From Eriocheir sinensis (taxonomy: Eukaryota; Arthropoda; Malacostraca; Decapoda; Varunidae), in contig NC_066535.1 of assembly GCF_024679095.1 (NCBI RefSeq), positions 3,219,861 through 3,283,860 on the forward strand: a DNA stretch of 64,000 bases, read 5' to 3'. Position 1 is the first letter of the stretch, and each line of letters begins with the position of its first letter. Of this stretch, positions 10,383 through 20,479 are shown piece after piece. Made by a program: the position numbers and the translations under genes. The notes beneath the pieces were generated by a model that saw nothing but the letters and a program-made list of their open reading frames with translations, did not search any database and was not told the origin of the DNA.

Positions 10383-10620
10383 AGTCACTTTTACATTATC
10401 ATCTCCATTTCCTTCTTCTTCCTCTTCTCCCCTTTTTTTTGTGGTATCTTCTGTGTGGTGTGTGTGCTGGTGATGAGTGGTGGTGGTGGTGGTGATGTTA
10501 GTGGGGGGAAGGGGAGGTCAGACGAAACGCATAGTGGTTAGTGGTGTGGGTGATAATCTAAACCTATACAATAACGAAACTACTGAAGGTAAATAACATA
10601 GTGAAAGTGTTTTGTGGTGG

Positions 10621-10669
<49 letters not shown>
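10621..10669. repeat. (GA)n microsatellite
   Basis: 49 bp of GA. Confidence 0.96.
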
Positions 10670-10670
<1 letters not shown>

Positions 10671-10750
10671 ACTATTTAGGTATTGTTCAGTAAGCAGTTC
10701 CCGTTCTCTAAAGTAACGTGACGAGTTTATATTCTTTAAAAGTCAAGGCA

Positions 10751-10751
<1 letters not shown>

Positions 10752-10796
<45 letters not shown>
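10752..10796. repeat. (CT)n microsatellite
   Basis: 45 bp of CT. It is complementary in composition to the (GA)n 80 bp upstream, so the two could pair as an inverted repeat. Confidence 0.96.
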
Positions 10797-10801
<5 letters not shown>

Positions 10802-11154
10802 ACATCCGTCGTTACATCCGTCACTATCAACACTGTCGGCGCCCGTGGCCTTCTACACACAAAAAAGAGAAAAAATAACTACATTCACATCTCCTAATTA
10901 CGTTGAAGAGCAAAGTTTTTTTTATTACTCATTTGCGCTCTAACTCGAACCTCGTTTTCGCAGAGGTTTCTTCTTTTATTTTCTTCTTTTATTTAACTCA
11001 TCCGCGAACCTTCCGGCGCTGGGGTCAGGTTTTGCCGCTGCCTCTTCTGCCCCTGCTCTAAGGAATGTCAAAATATTAAACCAAATGATCTCGGGTACAC
11101 CAACTTTTGTGTTAGCTTTAGTTGTGCGCCAGAAGCTCTGGGCGCGAGGAGGAG
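10797..11154. other. Unique spacer
   Basis: Mixed composition. No coding, RNA or repeat signal seen. Confidence 0.45.
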
Positions 11155-12140
11155 GTAGAGGTAGAGGAGGAGAGATCTGGTAACGTTGAGTGGCAGAAGT
11201 GTTTCGATCAATGAAGGGAGGTCTTGTAGCGCGAGGAGGAGGAGGAAGAGGGTGTGTGGAGGCTTGTAGGGACGAGATCTGGTAACGTTGAGTGGCAGAA
11301 GAGTGTTTCGATCAATGAAGGGAGGTCTTGTAGCGCGAGGAGGAAGAGGAAGAGGGTGTGTGGAGGCTTGAAGGGACGAGATCTGGTAACAGTGAGTATC
11401 AGAAGAGTGTATCGATCTATAAAGAGAAGAGACATCGCAGGAATTTGTGGCATTTTAACTCCAGAAACTTTAAATGACAGGAGGTTGTATAAAATTGGCT
11501 CCTGACCTCCATGCAAGCAAGCACGTAGGTAAGTAGATAGGTATAGGTAGGTAGGTAGGTAGGAAGGTGGGTAAAGGGTTTCGAGCCATGAAAGGAAGAG
11601 ATCGCACGCTGTAATTTTTAGCGTTTATTGTAGTTCATGCAGACACCTTGAGTGACAGGAGATGGAGGAGGAGTAAAGGAGTAGAGTTAAGGAGTAAAAG
11701 ATTTCGAGCTCTGAAGGGAAGAGATCTCGCACAGTAACTTGTGGCATTTGTTGTTGTCGAGAAGCGTTGAGTGAAAGAAGGAGGAGGAGGAGGAGAAGTT
11801 TGTGCCTGGAGCTATGGAGGGAAGCAATCTCGCGCAGTAACTTGTGGCATTTGTTGTTGTCGAGAAGCGTTGAGTGAAAGAAGGAGGAGAAGAAGTTTGT
11901 GCCTGGAGCTATGGAGGGAAGCAATCTCACGCAGTAACTTCTAGCGTTGAGCGGCAGAAAAAAAAATCTAAGTAAAAAGATTCTGGGGTAGTAATTCTCT
12001 TAAGGCTTTATCGTTATTCGTAATCCAGAAGCTTTGAGCGACAGGAGGAGAAGGCGGAGGAGGAGGAGGAGGAGGAGTAAAGTCTCTCGATGCATGAAGG
12101 AAGGGAACTCTCCTGAGGCGTTTTAGAGTCTGCTAGTTAT
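11155..12140. repeat. Degenerate ~100-bp tandem repeat array
   Basis: Two related blocks. In the first, gatctggtaac occurs at about 11174, 11275 and 11380. In the second, cagtaactt occurs at 11732, 11835 and 11932. Shared motifs (gttgag(t/c)g(g/a)cag, gaagggaggtct or gaagggaagagat, gaggaggagg) suggest one ancestral unit of 97-105 bp. The array decays toward 12140. Confidence 0.8.
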
Positions 12141-12327
12141 GAGCGGAATGAGGAAAGTCTCGATTGTCGCTCACTCTTGTTAATTATATAGTCCTGAAGC
12201 TGTGAGGAGGAGGAGGGGGAGGAGGAGGATTAGTGCATCTCCAGCACACACACCACACATGACACCGCAAAAAAAAAGGGGAGAAGAGGAAGAAGAAGGA
12301 GATGGAGATGATAATGTAAAAATGACT

Positions 12328-12340
12328 TACTACTACTACA

Positions 12341-12375
<35 letters not shown>
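12328..12375. repeat. (TAC)n microsatellite
   Basis: About 16 TAC units. Confidence 0.94.
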
Positions 12376-12399
12376 GTGAAGAGATCCAGAACACCATTG

Positions 12400-12707
12400 T
12401 CGATATTGTTAGACGCTTCTACTCCTCACATCAAATATTTCCAAAGGCCAGAAAGGAGATCAGTCGGGTTTTAATGAGTGACTTTTTTTTTTAGGTTCAT
12501 GGTGCAGAAGAAGGGTCTAGCTAACACAAGTTGTAATTTATCATCCCTGGGGGGGTGGGGGGAGATTGGGGCCTCTCGTCTTCACATTCCTCTCTCTCTC
12601 TTGTACGATTATCTCCCCATCTCCTCCTCGAACCATTCCCATCTCCTATACGAAAGCCTTTTCAAATACGTGAACTTGGGCGCCAAAATGATTTAAGAAT
12701 ACGGCCC
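12400..12707 (+). mobile_element. F1 MITE (subfamily a), interrupted by a ~112-bp insertion
   Basis: F1 landmarks gatattgttagacg, ccaaaggcc, gatcagtcgggtt and ttcatggtgcagaagaaggg run to about 12529. The element resumes near 12642 with a tacgaaagcc motif and ends aagaatacggcc at 12707. The sequence between is a second dispersed repeat (see next entry). Confidence 0.82.
12530..12641 (+). repeat. Unnamed dispersed repeat, copy 1
   Basis: The segment starts ttgtaattt(a/t)tcatcc and contains cctctcgtcttcacattcc, tatctccc and cgaaccatt. The same order occurs at 14211-14334. Copy 1 interrupts an F1 MITE, so it appears to be mobile or to have been copied in. No inverted ends recognised. Confidence 0.72.
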
Positions 12708-13040
12708 CATCTCTATCGAAGCGTAAGTAATTCAGTTCAGTTCATCTCTTTTTGCCGAAGCATTACATACTGGAAAAAAAATCTTAACGCTATATAGCTT
12801 TATGTAGAATTAAAACCTTGAGCAGAGGGATGAGGAAGAGCTAATTGGGTTATAAAGATCATAAGAACACAATTTTGAGATATCCCGTGACGCTTTGAGG
12901 CTTTGAGCAGGAGGAGGATGATGAAGAAGAAGGGATTTCCAAGGCATTAAGGACATGAGAACATAATTTTAAGAGATCCGGTGACGGTTTCCTGTAGCCT
13001 TATCGTTAGTACTGAGGCGTTGATCAGGAGGAGGGGAGCG
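12708..13040. other. Unique spacer
   Basis: Includes two related motifs, ataagaacacaattttgagat and acataattttaagagat (about 12860 and 12960), suggesting an old ~105-bp duplication. Nothing else seen. Confidence 0.45.
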
Positions 13041-13493
13041 TCGCCAGATAGAGTGCAAAGAGGCATGTGTCTGTCTGTGTCTGTCTGTGTCTGTCTGTGT
13101 CACCTTCACTCCCTCGACCTCTTCCAGGGAATGTTTCGTATGCGGACTTGGCGGCGGCCGTGGTGCGGGGCCGGTGGTTATGGTGGTGGTGGCGGTGCGG
13201 TGCCCGTCACTGCCGCAGCCGTATACATGCCTACCACGAAGGACTCGGCGCCACCCTGAACGGACTACCAAAACCCTGTGGAAAGTTGAGGGCGAGAGTG
13301 TGCCCGAGTCATATGCCTGCGGTGCGACCACTTTCATGGGACCGAGAGGCGGCATGACCATGGTGCGCGGGTAATAAGCCCCGCAAATCATCCTCGGTCC
13401 ATTCCCCAGTCCAGTTGTTAGTGGCGTGGTTCGTGTCATGCGTCCAGGCTCCGTGTGTTGGACTACGCGGGTGACTGGCTGGCTCTCATTCAA
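12969..13493 (-). other. Open frame of 174 residues in a GC-rich island, function unknown
   Basis: A minus-strand frame with varied residue use in its N-terminal 80 residues (for example MICGAYYPRTMVMPPLGP), unlike the low-complexity frames elsewhere. The C-terminal part is compositionally biased and reads through a GTCT repeat at 13065-13100. I do not recognise a domain. Shorter frames overlap it on the + strand. It could be an exon, but no convincing splice sites or second exon were found; chance openness in GC-rich DNA is at least as likely. Confidence 0.2.
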
Positions 13494-14420
13494 GACCCTC
13501 CCGGCACAAGTCTTGGTGGGTTTGAGTGCGCGCGCGCGTTTGTGCGTATGTACGTGTCTCCACTCAATGTGTTTACCTGTACGTGTGTAAGTAAGGTGCG
13601 TGGGTACGTGCGAGTGTGAGTGGTTGCTTGTTTATTTGCTTGCCCTGTGTAGACTCGTCGAGATGTGTGTGTGTCTTACATAGAGTGGCGACTTGTTGCG
13701 ATCTTGTGGAGGGAGGGCAAGGCGTCGCCAGGCATGCTGATGGGGCTTGCGTCGCGTCTTTAGTCCCTCACTGCTCACACTGCCGCCACTACCTCCAGCC
13801 CGCCATCACCCTGCCATCGCCGCCGCCTTCGCCTCCGCCGCGCCAACACCTCACCCTCACCTCGCCCTCACCTCACCCTCCTCCCCGCCGCCGCCCGCCC
13901 CTCCGTGCACGCACACAGCACCGGCCGGCGTCACCTTGCCCCAGCCGTGACAGCAGCTCTCCACCGGCATCCCTGAGGTGCGCTGACCGAGTGTGAGTGG
14001 CCAGACACACCCGGACCCGTGACCCAGGCCTCCTCCCAGCCAGTGTTACCAAGGGACCGAAAAAAATTGGACTTGTTGCTGCCTCCGCCGCCCCTCGACC
14101 TCCTCCCCTCCCCCTCCTCCTCCTCCTCCTCCGCCCACTACTACTGCTTCTGCTGCTACAGGGGCACGGACACCTCAGCCAGCAGGTAATTAAGCATACA
14201 CACCTGACAGTTGTAATTTTTCATCCGCGGGGGAAGATTGGTCCTCTCGTCTTCACATTCCCCCCTGCCTCCCCATCTCCCCCCCCCCCCCCCCAGTGAA
14301 CGCTTATCTCCCAATCCCCGCCCCGAACCATTTCCTGTGGGTCCTCGACCCCCTCCCCAACCTCCCCTCTGTCACCCGCCCGCCCCCCATATGCCTGCCT
14401 TCACGCTACACTTCCCCCCG
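13040..14420. other. GC- and CpG-rich island, possible promoter or 5' exon region
   Basis: This stretch is much richer in GC and CpG than its surroundings, especially 13130-13260 and 13780-14060. It holds a (CTGT)-type repeat (13065-13100), alternating GCGCGCG at about 13529, C-rich blocks and a run of about 17 C at 14280-14294. A donor-like cagcag/gtaa junction lies at 14185. A transcription start or untranslated exon is possible but unproven. Confidence 0.3.
14211..14334 (+). repeat. Unnamed dispersed repeat, copy 2
   Basis: Same order of landmarks as 12530-12641 (ttgtaatttt, cctctcgtcttcacattcc, tatctccc, cgaaccattt), with a C homopolymer expanded in the middle. Confidence 0.72.
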
Positions 14421-14700
14421 CTTTGCTGTTCCTCGTGATCCCTCCTCCCACGATAACATAATACTCCCCCCTTCTTATCACCCCTCCCTAAACAAGCTCC
14501 TCCCTCCCTCCTTCCTTCGCTCCCTCACTGTATCATACCTGTCAAATGGCCAAATGCCGTCTCCTTCACCTATACTAACCTAACCGCAGATATGCTACTA
14601 TTTACCTATCCACTACTACCACTACTCTTATTCCCCTACCACTACAGCCATCACTAACCTACCCCAACCACCGCCTCCACCACAACTCACTGCCACTAAC
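14335..14700. other. C/T-rich unique sequence
   Basis: Low-complexity pyrimidine-rich DNA with CCACTAC-type runs near 14610-14700. No gene signal. Confidence 0.5.
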
Positions 14701-14759
14701 TAACCAGGTAACTAACGGATTCCTGAAGTGACGCGAAAACTTGTATTGGAACGAAATTT

Positions 14760-14990
14760 CTCGAGGAAGGACAGGAAGATTGTGTATGTAGAGGGAGAGA
14801 GGTGGGGGAGTGGAAGGGAGGTGAGGGGGAGTAGGTAGGGAGGAGAGGAGGTGATGAGAGGAGGATGGAGGGGAGGGGAGATGTGGGGTGAGGGGGGAGT
14901 GAGGAGTGAGTGGGTCGGGGAAGGTAGTTAGCTTGCTGAAGGCGTAGCAGAAGGGAGAGGGAGGTGGAGGAGGAGGAGGAGGAGGATGGA
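14760..14990. repeat. Purine-rich G/A low-complexity tract
   Basis: gagg/gtgagg-type repeats ending in (GGA)n at about 14966-14986. Confidence 0.75.
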
Positions 14991-15034
14991 ACGTGTCCTG
15001 TGTCCCGTCTTTGGAATCTGCTGTAGCGCATTTA

Positions 15035-15037
<3 letters not shown>

Positions 15038-15085
<48 letters not shown>
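15038..15085. repeat. (CT)n microsatellite
   Basis: 48 bp of CT. Confidence 0.96.
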
Positions 15086-15088
<3 letters not shown>

Positions 15089-15181
15089 TATTTTTTTTTG
15101 TTTTTTTCCTTTTATTTACGTTCATTCATTTTTTCATATATATATTTTTTTAATCTTTTTGCCCTTCACCCTTAACCCAAA

Positions 15182-15184
<3 letters not shown>

Positions 15185-15262
<78 letters not shown>
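15185..15262. repeat. (GA)n microsatellite
   Basis: 78 bp of GA. Confidence 0.97.
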
Positions 15263-15264
<2 letters not shown>

Positions 15265-15318
15265 ACTGATTATGCCAGCTTCCAGTCAATTTAATTATTT
15301 TTTAAGTTTGAAGGTCAC

Positions 15319-15368
<50 letters not shown>
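15319..15368. repeat. (GT)n microsatellite
   Basis: 50 bp of GT. Confidence 0.96.
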
Positions 15369-15372
<4 letters not shown>

Positions 15373-15492
15373 CCCAGTCAACAAAAAAAAGGAGGATAAT
15401 AAGTTCGATATAAATTCAACACCAGATACAGAACCGACGAGGATTGAATAAAACAAATAGATTAGGCAGACATGAAGAGTGGGAAAGGACAT

Positions 15493-15592
<100 letters not shown>

Positions 15593-15692
15593 GTAAGGTT
15601 GAGAGATAAAGGAGAGAGAAAGATGTAAAAATAAATAAAGAAAAAAAAAGAGGAGGTAAGGTTGAGAGAGAAAGGACTGGAAGGGATTGATG

Positions 15693-15793
<101 letters not shown>

Positions 15794-15908
15794 GCGGAGT
15801 CAACTAGCCATATGGAGGAGTATTTTTTTTTATAGTCCTATCGAATGGAGCCTCCCCCTCCCCCCACCAACACCCCCTTCCCCTTCGCCCCCCCCCAATA
15901 CTACCAAG

Positions 15909-15909
15909 A

Positions 15910-15948
<39 letters not shown>

Positions 15949-15949
15949 A
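15909..15949. repeat. (CAA)n microsatellite
   Basis: About 13 CAA units followed by an acacaaaaacaacaaa duplication. Confidence 0.94.
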
Positions 15950-16015
15950 ACACAAAAACAACAAAACACAAAAACAACAAAAGTATTAATAACACTAAGT
16001 ATGGAGATTGACTGT

Positions 16016-16290
16016 CATCATCATCATCATCATCATAATTGTTATCTTAATAGTATGATGATAAATGTAATGATGATAACGAATGATTAAAAACAATGAT
16101 AATAATAATAATGATAGTAATGTAATGATAACGGGAACAAGAAGAAGAATAGCTAACAAAATAATCAATAAGAACAATAACAACAGCCATGAACATCTAA
16201 TTTTAATGCGGAACGTTTAACAGATTTTGCTAATGATGTAATACTAATACTAATACTAATACTAATACTACCACTACTAATAATAATAAG
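16016..16290. repeat. Short CAT, AAT and (ACTAAT)n repeats
   Basis: (CAT)n at 16016-16036, AAT-type units near 16100-16115 and (ACTAAT)n at about 16240-16270. Confidence 0.8.
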
Positions 16291-16339
16291 AAGAAAAAGA
16301 AAGGAAGAAAGAAAAAGACGATGAAGGGAAGATTTAAAT

Positions 16340-16860
16340 GCCTGATCACATTCTCTCCCCCATGCCCTCTTCCTCCTCTCCCTCCCCTTCTCTTCCTCCT
16401 CTCCTCCCTTCTCCCCCATCTCTCACTCCCCCTTCTCCCTGCTTCTCCCTTTTCTTTCTCCTTCTTCCTTCCCCCATCGCTTCCTCCTTTCCGTCTCATC
16501 TCTCTCCTTCCCCATCTCTTCCTACTCTTCCTCTCTTCTTCTAATTTCTCCTTCCCTCCTCTCTTTATCGTTTTTCTCCCTCTCCCTTCATCTCTCCTTT
16601 CTCTCTCTCTCGCTCTCCCTCCCATCGCTTCCTCTCCCTTTCCCTCTCACTCCTCCCTATCTCTCCCTCTCCCTCCTCCTCCCCCTCCCTCCTCCCTTGT
16701 GGTTGTCGCCAGAGTGACGCGTCAGGGCACCCCAGGGACGCCGCCCCCCCCTGAGGTAACAGGACCCAACCTACACCATAAGCTTCCCCCTCCCTCTCTC
16801 CTCCCCTCTCCCCTTCTCCCTCTTCTCTTCCCTGTCCTCCCCCCTTTTCGTCAGTGATAA
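16340..16860. repeat. Pyrimidine-rich low-complexity tract
   Basis: About 500 bp of CT-rich + strand with tccctctc-type motifs. The 178-residue Leu/Ser/Pro frame is a translation of this tract. Confidence 0.85.
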
Positions 16861-17035
16861 CCCTCTATGACGCTCCCCTTCCTTCGTTTTTTTGTTCTTC
16901 ATTTTTTTTGTTCCTTTTCTTCTTGTTTTTGTTCATCTTGTTTTCGTTCTTTTTGTTCTTTTTGTTCTCGTTATCATCATTATAATTGAATTTGTTTTGG
17001 GCGTTTTTGCCGTAGTTGTTCTCTTCCTCCCTCTA

Positions 17036-17110
17036 ATCCTCCTCCTCCTCTTCTTTCATATCTTCTTCCTCCTCCTCCTCCTCCTCCCCCTCCTGGTCCT
17101 CCTCCTCCTG
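17036..17110. repeat. (TCC)n-rich microsatellite
   Basis: TCC units with several interruptions. Confidence 0.85.
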
Positions 17111-17555
17111 ATAATTTCATCCCCATTTTCCTTCTCATCCCCAAATTCGTCATAATGTTCCATGACTGACTCCTTTTTTTATTCATTATTCATTCATTGC
17201 ATGGGTTAGTGGTGAAGGGACAGGTGGGGGGAGAAGGGAGACCGTAGGAGTGTACACTTATATGGCGTTGGTTCTTTAATTGTTCTGATGTTGTTATTGT
17301 TTATCGGGCACCTTATTTGTATGCCCCCCTTCCGTTCCTTCTGCCCCCCCCCCTCTCCCCCTTTCCCCATCCCCCTAGCCTCATATCACTGGCTGGCGAG
17401 GGAGGGAGGGATAGAGGGGGTGTGTCGGGGCTCGTGTGTCCCCTGCGCATATTCCTGACATACCAACTGAAACTGCGTACTAATTGGTGGAGATAACGCT
17501 GTAGACGAAGCTGTTAGTCTGAAGGGTTGTTGGTGTGTTGTCTATAGCGTTCTGG
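17111..17555. other. Unique spacer
   Basis: Mixed sequence with a C-rich stretch near 17330-17380. No feature seen. Confidence 0.45.
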
Positions 17556-17559
17556 GTGT

Positions 17560-17600
17560 TGTTATTATTGTTATTATTATTATTGTTATTATTATTATTG
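17560..17600. repeat. (ATT)n microsatellite
   Basis: ATT units with GTT interruptions. Confidence 0.88.
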
Positions 17601-17629
17601 AGTATGAAGAAGTGAAAGAAAAGAGAAGA

Positions 17630-18500
17630 GGCTGAGGAGATACGAATATAGCGAAGGGAAAGAAGAGAAAGAAAGGGTTAAAAATTAATGAAAGAAAGAA
17701 GAAGGAGAGATTAAGAAGATATGAGAGAGGAGAACGTAGGACTGAGAGATAGGTAGAGCGAAAGGAAGGAATGGAGGAAAGAGGTTAAGAAGGGATGAAT
17801 ATGAAGAAGGGAAGGAAAGAAATGAGAGTAAAGGAGATATAAGTGAAAAAAAGGAAAGGAGAGATGCATGAAGAGAAGGGAAGAAAAAAAAAAAGAGGAG
17901 AGATGAGCATAGTAGAGAGAAGGGGAAGGAAAGAAGGAGGAGCCGCTTAGAAGAGATGAGGGAAGAGAAGATAAGTTGGATAGAGTGGAAGGAAGGAAGG
18001 AAGGAAGGAGAGAAGAAGAGGTTAAGAAGACATGACCATAAAGAAGAGAAGGGAAGAAAGAAAAGGGAGAGATAAGAATAGTATAGAGAAAGGGAAGGAA
18101 AGGAGGAAAGGCAAAGAAGAGATGTGGGACGAGAAGATAAGATAGAAAGATGAATATAGTGGAAGGAAGGAAGGAAAGAAGATGAGGTTAAAAAGACATG
18201 ACCATAAATAAAGGAAGGGAAAAAAGAAAAGGGAAAGATAAGAAAAGTATAGAGAAAGGGAAGGAAAGAGGGGAAGTATGAGTGGAGGGAAGAGGAGGGG
18301 AAGTAGATGGAGAGTGTAACAGGTGGTTGACGAGGTACTGAAGGAAGGGAGGGTGACAGAGCAGAGGAAGGAAGGAGAGAGGGAGGGAGGGACTGGAGGG
18401 AGGGGAGTGAAAGGACTGCATATCGATGAGGGGAAGGAAGCAAGGTGGAACTGACAAACAGGTGGATAAGGGAGCGTGGAGGCATGAGGGGAATTGAGGA
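17630..18500. repeat. Purine-rich degenerate ~166-bp tandem repeat
   Basis: The + strand is almost all A/G. The block aggttaa(g/a)aagacatgaccataaa at 18019 recurs at 18185 together with its downstream aagggaaggaaag motif. Weaker copies lie near 17690, 17785 and 17860. The three long minus-strand frames here are shadows. Confidence 0.85.
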
Positions 18501-18848
18501 GGGCGCTAGGCAATGTTGATGAAATGGATGTTAAAAAGAAAACAAACGGATGTTGGAATGTGGTTCAAGGATGTGAATGAGTGAGTTCTTCGTGTCTGTT
18601 TTGTTTTTCTCTCTCTGGCTTTTCGTTTTTTTTGTCTTTTTGTCTTGTTTTTTTTTATGTGGCTCGTTGTCGTTGGTGATTTATTTACTATACGTGGAAA
18701 CAGCAGAATGAGAAGGTATAAAAGAAAAAAAAATAGTGTCCTCGGCTTCCCGTTAGTTTTTGTGAATGTTTTGTTTTGTTTTGCGTTTGTTGTTGGTGAT
18801 TTGCGTGAAAAAACAAACAAACAAACAAAAAGAAAGCAGAAAAAAAGG

Positions 18849-18849
<1 letters not shown>
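18501..18849. other. Unique spacer with T-rich and CAAA-type runs
   Basis: Contains gttgtcgttggtgattt at 18665 and a related tgttgttggtgattt at 18788. No gene signal. Confidence 0.45.

Positions 18850-18897
<48 letters not shown>
18850..18897. repeat. (GT)n microsatellite
   Basis: 48 bp of GT. Confidence 0.96.
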
Positions 18898-18898
<1 letters not shown>

Positions 18899-18917
18899 AT
18901 GATAAGCGCTAATAATC

Positions 18918-19276
18918 TTTATCATCATCACAACCATCGTCATTACCACCATCATCATCACCACCACCACCACCACCATCTTTATCATCATTATCATCAT
19001 CATCACCATCATCACCACCACCACCACCATCATCATCATCTTTATTATCATCATCACCATCATCACCACCACCACCACCACCATCATCTTCATCATCATC
19101 ATCATCATCATCACCATCATCACCACCACCACCACCATCATCATCTTTATTATCATCATCACCATCATCATCACCACCACCACCATCATCTTTATCATCA
19201 TTATCATCATCATCACCATCATCACCACCACCACCATCATCATCATCTTTATTATCATCATCACCATCATCACCAG
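18918..19276. repeat. (CAT/CAC)n array with ~60-bp higher-order period
   Basis: About 360 bp of CAT and CAC trinucleotides. ctttat interruptions recur roughly every 45-60 bp, so blocks rather than single triplets have been duplicated. The poly-His, poly-Met/Val and poly-Asp frames are shadows. Confidence 0.95.
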
Positions 19277-19395
19277 CCATTACTAACCCATTATTAGATA
19301 GATGGAATACTTATCAATCACCATTACCGCTTTGTCTGTCTGTCTGTCTGTCTGTATGGGTGTGGGGTTATTAGGGAAGAGGGGGAGGGGGGTGC

Positions 19396-19397
<2 letters not shown>

Positions 19398-19453
<56 letters not shown>
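19398..19453. repeat. (GA)n microsatellite
   Basis: 56 bp of GA, preceded by a (CTGT)n run at 19331-19355. Confidence 0.96.
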
Positions 19454-19455
<2 letters not shown>

Positions 19456-19548
19456 GTGGGGGGGTGGGTCACTCAGGTACCTCAGCAGCAGCATCGCCAG
19501 TTACCTGTTCCAGCCGGTTAGTGTTTTGGTCCGGCCGGGGAACGTGAG

Positions 19549-19950
19549 GTAAACATGAGGGCTCGTCAACAATACATGAACGGCGAGGGCAGCAGGGACA
19601 GGAGGGCCGGGGGGTTGGGGGGGGTTGGGGGGGTAAACATGAGGGCTCGTCAATAACACATGAACGGCGAGGGCAGCAGGGACAGGAGGGCCGGGGGGTT
19701 GGGGGGGGTTGGGGGGGTAAACATGAGGGCTCGTCAATAACACATGAACGGCGAGGGCAGCAGGGACAGGAGGGCCGGGGTGGGTGGGGGGGGGGGGTGA
19801 GGGGGTAAACATGAGGGCTCGTCAATAACACATGAACGGCGAGGGCAGCAGGGACAGGAGGGCCGGGGGGTTGGGGGGGGTTGGGGGGTAAGCATGAGGG
19901 CTCGTCAATAACACATGAGTGGCGCCGGGCAACAGACTGGAAGGCCGGGG
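19549..19950. repeat. 84-bp G-rich minisatellite, five copies
   Basis: The landmark aaacatgagggctcgtcaa occurs at 19551, 19635, 19719 and 19807, with a variant at 19890, so the period is 83-88 bp. Each unit ends in a block of G6-G8 runs separated by TT. Units are nearly identical, implying recent expansion or homogenisation. The minus-strand Pro-rich frames are shadows. Confidence 0.95.
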
Positions 19951-20042
19951 TGGGGGGAGGCGCCCTTTAGTTCACTCTTTCTCTTTTTGTTTCTATGTGG
20001 GGAATGATGTGTATTGTGTTATTGTGTATGTTTTTGTTGTGC

Positions 20043-20100
20043 GACGGAGATGAGCACCGACGCCACGCGCAGCTGTAGCGTATGCCTCCAACTTTACTCA
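20043..20100 (+). mobile_element. S1 SINE, 3' fragment
   Basis: Contains the S1 body ggagatgagcaccg, ccacgcgcagct, gcgtatgcc and an actttac tail, matching 20423-20478 in the full-length copy. The tRNA-like head is missing. Confidence 0.8.
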
Positions 20101-20184
20101 TACTTAATTTGTTTTTAAGATAGAGGTTTCAGTGTTTTTTTTTATGATTTATGGTTATTTTTTTTACTTTATTTTTTTTTTTTT

Positions 20185-20478
20185 GCTCCGCGGTTCAGTG
20201 GTTAGCACCCCTGACTACGAATCCATGGACCTGGGTTCGAATCTCGGCTTGGGCAGTCAGTGTGCAGCCCGCTCAGCTGTTCATCCTTCCTTTCGGGATG
20301 GCTGATAAATGGGTGCCTGGGGAAACCTGGGGAAGGTAAACTGTGGTGACCCGGATGTCACATTGGCCCTGTGTCCCGGGGTAATGGGTTCCCTCCCACC
20401 ACAGCTTCAAAGAGCCAACGGGACGGAGATGAACACCACAGCCACGCGCAGCTATGGCGTATGCCCCCGACTTTACCT
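20185..20478 (+). mobile_element. tRNA-derived SINE, full length (family S1)
   Basis: The 5' head resembles a tRNA gene. A box A-like ggttcagtggttagca lies at 20192-20207 and a consensus box B ggttcgaatc at 20234-20243, about 35 bp apart as in the internal RNA polymerase III promoter of tRNAs. A tRNA-unrelated body follows, with ggagatgaacacc and ccacgcgcagct, and a simple tail of CTTA-type units (ctttaccttaccttaacc) at 20470-20488. SINEs encode no protein and depend on a LINE for copying. Three more fragments of the family are in this window. No clear target duplication found. Confidence 0.87.
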
Positions 20479-20479
20479 T

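Noticed and set aside
18851..19297. Poly-His and poly-Asp open frames
   Set aside because: All are translations of the CAT/CAC trinucleotide array.
20185..20260. Functional tRNA gene
   Set aside because: Box A and B are present, but the acceptor stem does not close and a SINE body and tail follow. It is a SINE head.
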